Shown here piece after piece: positions 18,715 through 24,863 of a DNA stretch of 24,863 nucleotides; positions within the stretch are counted from its first letter, which is position 1, and every line of letters starts with the position of its first letter. The stretch covers positions 1 to 24,863 of the forward strand of contig FMBT01000238.1 in NCBI GenBank assembly GCA_900095095.1, given 5' to 3'. The stretch is from Fragilariopsis cylindrus CCMP1102. Lineage: Eukaryota; Bacillariophyta; Bacillariophyceae; Bacillariales; Bacillariaceae. The notes under the pieces were generated by a model. That model saw only the letters and a program-made list of their open reading frames with translations. It was not told the origin of the DNA and did not search any database. The translations under genes and the position numbers were made by a program.

Positions 18715-20304
18715 TTACTTCTTCTTATTCTTCTTCTTTCTAGAATTTCCGGCCTCCTTCAACTTTTCATTCAATGCGGAACTGGTCTTGCTATTCGTTT
18801 TCGATTTGACTTGAGGTTCCGTACGAGAGTTCAGTATACCATTGACGATGGTTCGATAATTCTTTCCTTTCGCTTCAACTTTCCGTCCATGCGTATTTTG
18901 TGACTTTTCAATCTGCGTATCTAAAAATGCCATATCATCTAGATCATCAAGGTTCTCTCCAGTCTCCTTTGACGAAGTTGAAGAAGTTGTCAAAGCTTTA
19001 CCCCCCATTTTTTTCCCTTTTGATTTTTTCTGTTTCTTCTTTTTGCTAGTAGTGGTGGTTGCTGCAGCAACTCGAGAATGCTGCTGCTGCTGCTGCTCCT
19101 TTTGTCGACTAGCTCTTTCCTTCGCAAGTTGCCCTAGTAGTGAATTGTTGGTAGATAAATTAGTGGAAGGCCCCTCTAAAATTTCTTTCTGTTCCGCCAC
19201 TACTGGAGTGGTAGTAGGCGGTTCTTTCTCTTCATCAGGTCCGTCCGAGTCACTATCATCCAGTGATAGTGCAGAGAAATTCGAAATAGGATTGTCCATG
19301 GTATTCTCTTCTTTCTTGTTTATATCTTTTCTGGGAGCAACCACAGTCTCGACAATACCTGCTGTATGTTGATTAGCAGGTGCAGGATGCTGTTTTTTAA
19401 TCGTTAGAACTACTCTCCTATCGACGCCTTCTGTTCCTTCACTTCGATGGCTTAGACCGCCGACCTGTTCTGCAAATTCATGGATTAATCGTCGATCATA
19501 ACTCGATAATTTGGGGCTTAACATCATTACTTCTCCATTTGTCCCTTCCTCAAGAAATTCAGTGATTGTATCCATAAATGCCTTCCTCTTACTTTCTTCG
19601 AGCGTTTTGGTGTACTGTTCCGTCGATGAATCCTTCTTGCCATTTGGTAGGCGCTTATCTGTGTTTCCATTGATTTTCGGCGAAGCATTACACGAAGATT
19701 CGACAAGTTTCGTCATCTCTAACTCCGTAGCCCGTAAATCCTCTTCGTGCTCTTTATTCGTACTAGCCTCAATAGATGTGTATTCGATGGCCGATCGATG
19801 CTCTCCGTGATCTTCAATCCATGATATCAGATTTTCTATAAAGGAACTCTTAGATACAGTTTCTGAGTCACAAATCAATGCCAAATGACGTTTGGCTCGT
19901 GTCACCGCTACGTTTTGTCATCGATCATCCCGTAGGAAGCCAATCCCATCTTTGCCCCCTCGTTCGCTACTTCGAACAAGACTCAACACTACCGCTTCTC
20001 GTTCTCCACCTTGAAATCCATCTACACTTCTAATTTCTAATTTTGGGAATTCCGGAAGAAGCATATTGCGAAGTAGTTCTACTTGGCCATTATAGGGGGT
20101 AATGATCGCCACTTGGTTCTGTTCGACGCCTGATTTTATGAGCTTTCGGACGTGTTGGCTAACAAGATTAGCTTCCCCTTCATTGTAACGTGATCCAGCT
20201 GCCGTCTCTTTCTCGTGCATATCGCATCCGGCCGTGTCGATGAGTAAAAGCGTAGTGTCGATCAACTGTTCAAAGTCGTCAATATCGCTGCTGACCTCCA
20301 CAAT

Positions 20305-20343
<39 letters not shown>

Positions 20344-21735
20344 ATTTCGAACAGAATCTAGTTGACGCAAGGTGCGACCACGAACGCTGTCATGAGTTAA
20401 GAGTTCATCATTATACATAGCTTGACTAGCCCAATCGGCGATCTTGTGATGCATTCGATATTGAATTTGAAGCATTCTCGATATTTCCTGCCCTTTATAA
20501 AGGTTCATTAGACGTTCAAAGAGTGTTATACTAAGTCCAGTAACAGCACGTTGATCTTTTGATTTAATGGTTGGAGGAAGCTGACAGTGATCTCCTGCTA
20601 GCACAACTTTCTTCCCTCTCAAGATAGGGATCCAACAGGAAGCTTCCAATGCTTGGGCTGCCTCGTCAATTATGACCAAATCAAAGCCATGTGTAGTACT
20701 ATTGTTCTTACCATCTCGCGGATGCGTAATCTGGTTCAAAACACGGTTATCGGCACCCACCGTTGTTGCTAGCACAACTTGTGCGGACATGATCAATTCT
20801 TGAACGACCTTTTCTTCCCTAACACGAACTTCTTTCCGTAATGACTTAATTTCTCGATATGCTGCTCGTTTGTCAAGCCCCGATTTTTGACGTCGTCCTT
20901 TATCTTGTCCTTGTCTCCGTGACGAAGACGACGATGATTTTGAATCACGACTACCCCCTCTTGACATAATTTTCAAATATGATTCAAGTTCTTTCCGAAC
21001 ATCTTTCACAATTTCCGTTCCATCAGAAGACTGGACTAACGCTTCAAGGCTGTGTGACAAAATGGATGGCTTAATACGAGCTGGATGACCTAATCGAACA
21101 GTCCGAAGTGCTGGTCGACGACGAGGATTGGGATTTGTCGATTTATTATTATGTTTACTGTAATTGTTGTCTCCACTATTAGCACTAGCACTCGTGGTGG
21201 TGGGATCTATTATATCGTTCTTTTCCTCGGGTAATTCTTCCATCAATCGTTCAAGAATGTTGTCCACGGCTACATTACTCGGTGCGGTTACCAATACTCT
21301 CATATTGTGATGATAGACGGCCTGTCGAATGAGTTCTGCAATTGTTGTGGTCTTACCAGTTCCAGGTGGTCCGTGAATTAATGCAACCTTTCGTTCTGGA
21401 TGTAACGCAAAGGCGATAGCGTTACGTTGACTCTCATCCAAACTAGGATTGAAAGGTTTCGGTTCCTGTTGTTGTTGTTGAATTTTTGATGTATCTTTCA
21501 AAGCAGTCGAAGAGCTGGGAAACATTGTACGTATAACTGATCCCGCAATTGGATGATCTGCACCATGTCGCTCCAGCCGGGTCAATGCGGCCATCAATTT
21601 CTTATTTACCACGATCGAACTTTTAGGAACCAGTTGGAGCGGGACACAGTCGAGGATGTATGTTTCGTCATCTTCATTATCACCGTCGGTATCATTCTTT
21701 TTGCTTTTATTATTGGTATTACCACTTCCTTTGTT

Positions 21736-21771
<36 letters not shown>

Positions 21772-22257
21772 TGATGATGATGATGATGAATTTGATGACG
21801 ATGATGAGAGCGCCACAGAAACAAACGTATCCGATACGGCACTAATAACACCTCCTACAGTCTTCTTATCCTTCCCACCATTGCCTTTCGTGTGGATTTC
21901 TACTTCATTCCCGACAGTAAATTTATGTGCTGGCAACAACGAGAGACCATTTGATGATAACTTGGTAGTACTGCCTCCTTTCTCGTCATTATTATTGCTT
22001 GTTTTTGTGTCGATCGTTTCTTGTGACGACCATAGAGACAACCGTACAACTGTTCGTCCATATAGACCAACTGATACTTCCGATGCTTCTAAGCGACCAA
22101 GGATATGAGAACGTCGCCGTTCGTTCTCTTGCTTGTCTTCAGGTTTTTTCGGATTATTATTATTTTGAGGCTTGCTTTCAACGTTCTCCGCTTGCAATTC
22201 TAGGTCCAAGAGTTCACGTTGCTTTGTGACAAAGTTACATATGTCGTCGCTCATCAT
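18715..22257 (-). CDS. IGHMBP2: IGHMBP2/SMUBP-2-like superfamily 1 helicase with R3H domain; in-frame TGA at motif VI
   Basis: Upf1-like 5'-3' RNA/DNA helicase. The N-terminal β-barrel region (VGNEVEIHTKG, VGGVISAVSDTFVSVAL) is interrupted by Ser and Gln runs. Helicase motifs: GPPGTGKTTT (Walker A, 296-303), APSNVAVDN (Ia), VVLATTVGA, IIDEAAQALE (DEAA at 531-534), AGDHCQLPPT (III), QYRMHHKIADW (IV), VAIITPYNGQ and SVDGFQGGEREAVVLSLVRS (V). Motif VI reads GFLRDDR-stop-QNVAVTRAKRHLAL: TGA at 19918-19920 sits where the family has Arg (DRRxNVAVTRA), a one-base C-to-T change from CGA. The same frame continues 400 codons with the rest of motif VI, an R3H domain (~892-955; LIHEFAEQVGGLSHRSEG…RRVVL), a Lys-rich stretch and a conserved-looking end (MAFLDTQIEKSQNTHGRKVE). 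The AN1 zinc finger of animal IGHMBP2 is absent. Without readthrough the product would lack motif VI and R3H. No introns. Confidence 0.9.
20305..20343 (-). repeat. (CAG)n tract encoding about 13 glutamines in the helicase
   Basis: Thirteen consecutive Gln codons, the central nine or so pure CAG, between QLDSVRN and IVEVSSD in the second RecA-like domain. A second Gln run (CAA-rich) is at about 21738-21770 in the N-terminal barrel. Both sit at positions where insertions should be surface loops. Pure CAG is prone to length change. Confidence 0.9.
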
Positions 22258-22956
22258 GTATTTTTATCTTATGATTGACACGCTTTTTAATCCCATATAC
22301 TTGGGGTGTCGATGTCTTGTAGGTGTTGATGTGTGTCGACGATGTGTAAGTTACCGTGTTACAATACAATGTATGATTGAAATGATTTTGATGGATGTCA
22401 TCTTCCGAGCTAGTAAAAAATTGAATCAAGAAATATCAAGAAAATCGTCTCCCCCAATAAATCAATCGAAAAATTTGAGTCACGTTAGGAGGGAAACTGA
22501 AAACTGTCTAGTTAGAGGGTACAGAAGTTAGAACCTACTGTAGCTGAGTCGTTGTTCAGATATTTACATAATATATCAGGAAGGGTCTTAGTGGTGTCTA
22601 TAAAGCCTAGTAGAATAGATACACCAATATATTATGAGACTTTTACCTTACATTGCTGTAGAAAGGTACTGATAATACTCACAAGAATTCACTTTTACGT
22701 ACCTCTCTAAAAGAACCTTGTGAGCTCATGCTCATTGTTTATAATTTGCTTAGCTTGCAGTCTATTAATTTACTACAGAGTCCCATCTTTAAGGATTGTT
22801 ATAGTTATTGCTGTGTGTATTTTGCATTGAAATAACCGACTGAAGTAAGGTATGTCATCAGTTTAAATACTGTGCAATTAGTACTATCCTCACAAAAAAG
22901 TTTTCGCTCTTTTACCGCGCAATAACTACACAACTCGTCAAATCGAGACCCATACA
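22258..22956. other. Helicase upstream region
   Basis: About 700 bases with no recognisable coding frame; it should contain the helicase promoter immediately left of the foldback element. A 119-codon frame (22172-22531) overlaps the helicase start on the opposite strand and looks like a shadow. Confidence 0.4.
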
Positions 22957-23175
22957 TACTTCCTCCGTGCAACGCTAACTTTACGATGCGCTATCGTTTC
23001 AAAATCTAGAGGATAAAAGCGCCTTGAACCCTTAAAATATACCCACAAAATACGGAATGTACGGAAAAAAAAAATAAGCGAAGTTTTACGAAGATTTTAA
23101 GGGTTCAGGCCCTTTTATCGTGTTATAATTCCAATACATAAATTGCTTTAAAGTTAGCGTTGCACGGAGGAAGTA
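22957..23175. repeat. Foldback (MITE-like) element with perfect 27-base terminal inverted repeats
   Basis: Left arm 22957-22983 (tacttcctccgtgcaacgct…) is the exact reverse complement of right arm 23149-23175. A second nested pair, 23012-23038 with 23094-23119, matches over about 26 bases with two or three differences (core tgaacccttaaaat). An A-rich loop lies between. The whole folds into a long interrupted hairpin of about 219 bases with no protein-coding content. A non-autonomous transposon is the simplest reading, but no clear target-site duplication is visible. A structured RNA is the alternative. Confidence 0.7.
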
Positions 23176-23267
23176 GTGCCAACGGTAGATATATATCGCA
23201 CTTTGTGTCACACAAAAACCTCAACGTTAGCAAAGAAAGATCTTCAAAAAATGTTTTACTTCGATCA

Positions 23268-23281
23268 CCGAACATGTTCGG
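23268..23281. repeat. Perfect 14-base palindrome ccgaacatgttcgg
   Basis: Self-complementary over its whole length. It lies 93 bases right of the foldback element. Just beyond it, 23282-23294 is the exact reverse complement of 23051-23063 (13 bases) in the foldback loop, so the structured region may extend to about 23294. Confidence 0.8.
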
Positions 23282-23489
23282 CGTACATTCCGTAGTACTA
23301 CTCACACGACATAGAAAGTCTCGTATTGTGAAAGAAAGGGCCACCAGCTTCGTATAACTAATCTAGTTTTGACATCGCAAAGTTCCACCAAAGTGTAGTG
23401 CTTGATATCACAAGTGCTTACTTATTCAAATTGGCTGTCGCATAAAATCCTCATCAGGAACGAGTTTGAGCTTAGGCCTTTTATTGACT

Positions 23490-23873
23490 ATGATCTACAA
23501 CATCTTCGTAGACGAGGACTATAATAATACGATGATCATAACGTCCAGCAGCGATATCGATAGCGCCTGCTGCTATTTTGGTTATGGCAACGACGACGAA
23601 CAAGACGAAGATTCTTATTCTTACTATTATCCTTATTTTGTATCGTCTAACGACGACGACAGTACCATCAGGTCGATTATAGCAGATATGGCGGAAGTTA
23701 TAACGACAGAGGATATATTACGTTACTTCTTGTATTTATCCATTATTGTGTTTCTATATACAGCTGTATTACTACAAACTACTCTTTTAGAATTGGGTAT
23801 GATGAGATGTCGAAGAAAGATGGAACGATGGAATCAACTCTTGTCAAGAACATCAAAACGAACGATACCATGA
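23490..23873 (+). CDS. Small hypothetical single-pass membrane protein (127 residues)
   Basis: First ATG is at 23490, open to TGA at 23871-23873. The N-terminal half is acidic and Tyr/Ser/Asp-rich (NDDEQDEDSYSYYYPYF). A hydrophobic segment YFLYLSIIVFLYTAVLLQTTLLELG follows, then a short basic tail (RCRRKMERWNQLLSRTSKR). The charge pattern suggests the basic end stays in the cytosol. The Asp-rich style resembles other genes here. No family is recognised, and an isolated short ORF may be spurious. Confidence 0.4.
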   Translation: MIYNIFVDEDYNNTMIITSSSDIDSACCYFGYGNDDEQDEDSYSYYYPYFVSSNDDDSTIRSIIADMAEVITTEDILRYFLYLSIIVFLYTAVLLQTTLLELGMMRCRRKMERWNQLLSRTSKRTIP

Positions 23874-24586
23874 ATACATTCATTCTTGTTCGGCTTACAA
23901 GTAGCATGATTGTTGTGATGGATGGTCGTGGACTATTCTTCCTTTTGTACTTCTTTTTTCTCCCTACCGCTGATCATTGGTTAACATAACATCATAATTG
24001 TTCCGATGCACCACGTACCAGTAATCAGTTGCTATTCATATTATATTATATTATATTATATTATATTATAGAAGGAGATGAACTCATGTATATGCCATGA
24101 TAAATTCCTGTCAAATATTACCAATGCATTAGATGTAGGTAATTAATTATTCCATGTACATTTGGAATGCGAAGTAAAGGCACAACCGCGAAGTTGTCGT
24201 TGTCGATCCCACAATATAACCGTTTATATACGAAGGCTATTGACTCAACGTCATAATGATATTATTCAATGCTCGCAAAAGGGGGTACCGTGCATGCAGT
24301 AGTGGAAGTCCTAGGTCAGAAATAATCTTGTACCTTTCAATAGAATTATCACTGAGATATCGAAAACGCAATGGAACGATGCAGTCACATTTTGTAATAA
24401 TATTAAAACTACAAATAGCGTGATTTTAATATTTTTTAACGCGCTTTAGAATTATAGTGAGTTTTATTATGAAGGAAGAATGTAAAGATATAGAACAATG
24501 AATGTATCTCACATGTAAAGGTACTGCCTTCTTATTTATCAACAACAAAAACAAGAGAAGCATCATCTGGAATATCTCGTTATTAT
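23874..24586. other. Intergenic stretch between convergent genes
   Basis: About 700 AT-rich bases holding the 3' flanks of the small membrane ORF and of the gene entering from the right. Apart from the TTATA microsatellite nothing is recognised. Confidence 0.4.
24041..24070. repeat. (TTATA)6 pentanucleotide microsatellite
   Basis: Six perfect TTATA units in non-coding DNA, preceded by a partial unit. Confidence 0.95.
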
Positions 24587-24863
24587 TTATTCAACACGCT
24601 TTTTATTGCAACAGTTGTACCGAGATATAATAAAAACAAGTATCCCAACCACAATTATACCACCAAGGATAGAAACAAGTAAAATTGCCCATCGTGGCAA
24701 TAAACCTACAACCTCCTCTGGTGCATTTTTAGTATTCAATTCAACAGTAACTTCATCACCATCAGTATTAACAACGGTATCATTAAAACAACTATAACTT
24801 TCATCGTGATAACATTTATATTCTTCTTCACCCCATACCTCCTTTAATCGTTGTGTTCGACGA
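24587..24863 (-). CDS. 3' end of a type I membrane protein (5' part beyond the window)
   Basis: An open minus-strand frame enters at 24862 and runs 91 codons to TAA (24587-24589). It encodes an acidic, Cys-containing extracellular end (EEEYKCYHDESYSCFNDTVV), then a Gly-containing transmembrane helix (RWAILLVSILGGIIVVGI followed by LVFIIS), then a short cytosolic tail RYNCCNKKRVE. The spaced cysteines just before the helix suggest a disulfide-bonded ectodomain, and the tail cysteines could be lipid-modified. No family can be named from this fragment. It has no in-window start, so it is easily missed. Confidence 0.7.
   Translation of the reverse strand, partial: RRTQRLKEVWGEEEYKCYHDESYSCFNDTVVNTDGDEVTVELNTKNAPEEVVGLLPRWAILLVSILGGIIVVGILVFIISRYNCCNKKRVE

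Noticed and set aside
19043..19372. Plus-strand frames opposite the helicase (also 21656-22108 and others)
   Set aside because: Cys/Ser/Val-rich antisense shadows of Gln, Ser and Lys codon runs in the helicase.
1901..22257. Reassigned genetic code with TGA as sense
   Set aside because: RAD1, the TilS fusion and the 23490 ORF all end naturally at TGA, and the two internal TGAs would need different residues (Trp-like and Arg).

Overview
The window is nuclear DNA of a protist, most likely a diatom (Bacillariophyta). The support is: AT-rich intergenic DNA; short GT-AG introns of roughly 105 to 195 bases; a pyruvate kinase with a signal peptide followed by an ASAFAP-like plastid entry motif (…DSFSPRS); a small protein ending in the W-x-x-L … LG … W pattern often seen in diatom proteins; and heavy Asp/Asn/Ser/Gln codon repeats. 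No prokaryotic operon, rRNA, tRNA or CRISPR array was seen. The species assignment is inference.

Layout, left to right: a cysteine synthase (minus, running off the left edge, with a 27-base microexon); a class C (GABA-B-like) seven-helix receptor with a short ectodomain (minus, one frameshift); a RAD1-type subunit of the 9-1-1 checkpoint clamp swollen by Asp/Asn/Ser tracts (plus); a damaged RNA-ligase-like gene whose frame continues into a jacalin-like segment (minus); a DUF924 + TilS-type tRNA(Ile)-lysidine synthetase fusion (plus, two introns, one frameshift); a gene-poor stretch with one unrecognised 190-residue protein; a five-exon, probably plastid-targeted pyruvate kinase (plus); a short two-exon gene (minus); an IGHMBP2/SMUBP-2-like helicase with an R3H domain (minus, one in-frame TGA at motif VI); a foldback repeat; a small single-pass membrane ORF (plus); and the 3' end of a type I membrane protein entering from the right edge (minus).

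The genes do not form one pathway. They are ordinary, mostly housekeeping genes in mixed orientation: sulfur assimilation, glycolysis, DNA damage checkpoint, tRNA modification and RNA/DNA helicase.

The most notable whole-window observation is that four recognisable genes carry lesions. Each of three genes needs one extra base to restore its frame (receptor, RNA ligase, TilS fusion). Two conserved positions are TGA, both followed by C (RNA ligase, helicase). This may reflect residual assembly errors, heterozygous null alleles, gene decay, or recoding/readthrough; the sequence alone cannot decide. Other genes here (RAD1, TilS fusion, the ORF at 23490) end in TGA, so TGA is a normal stop in this genome.
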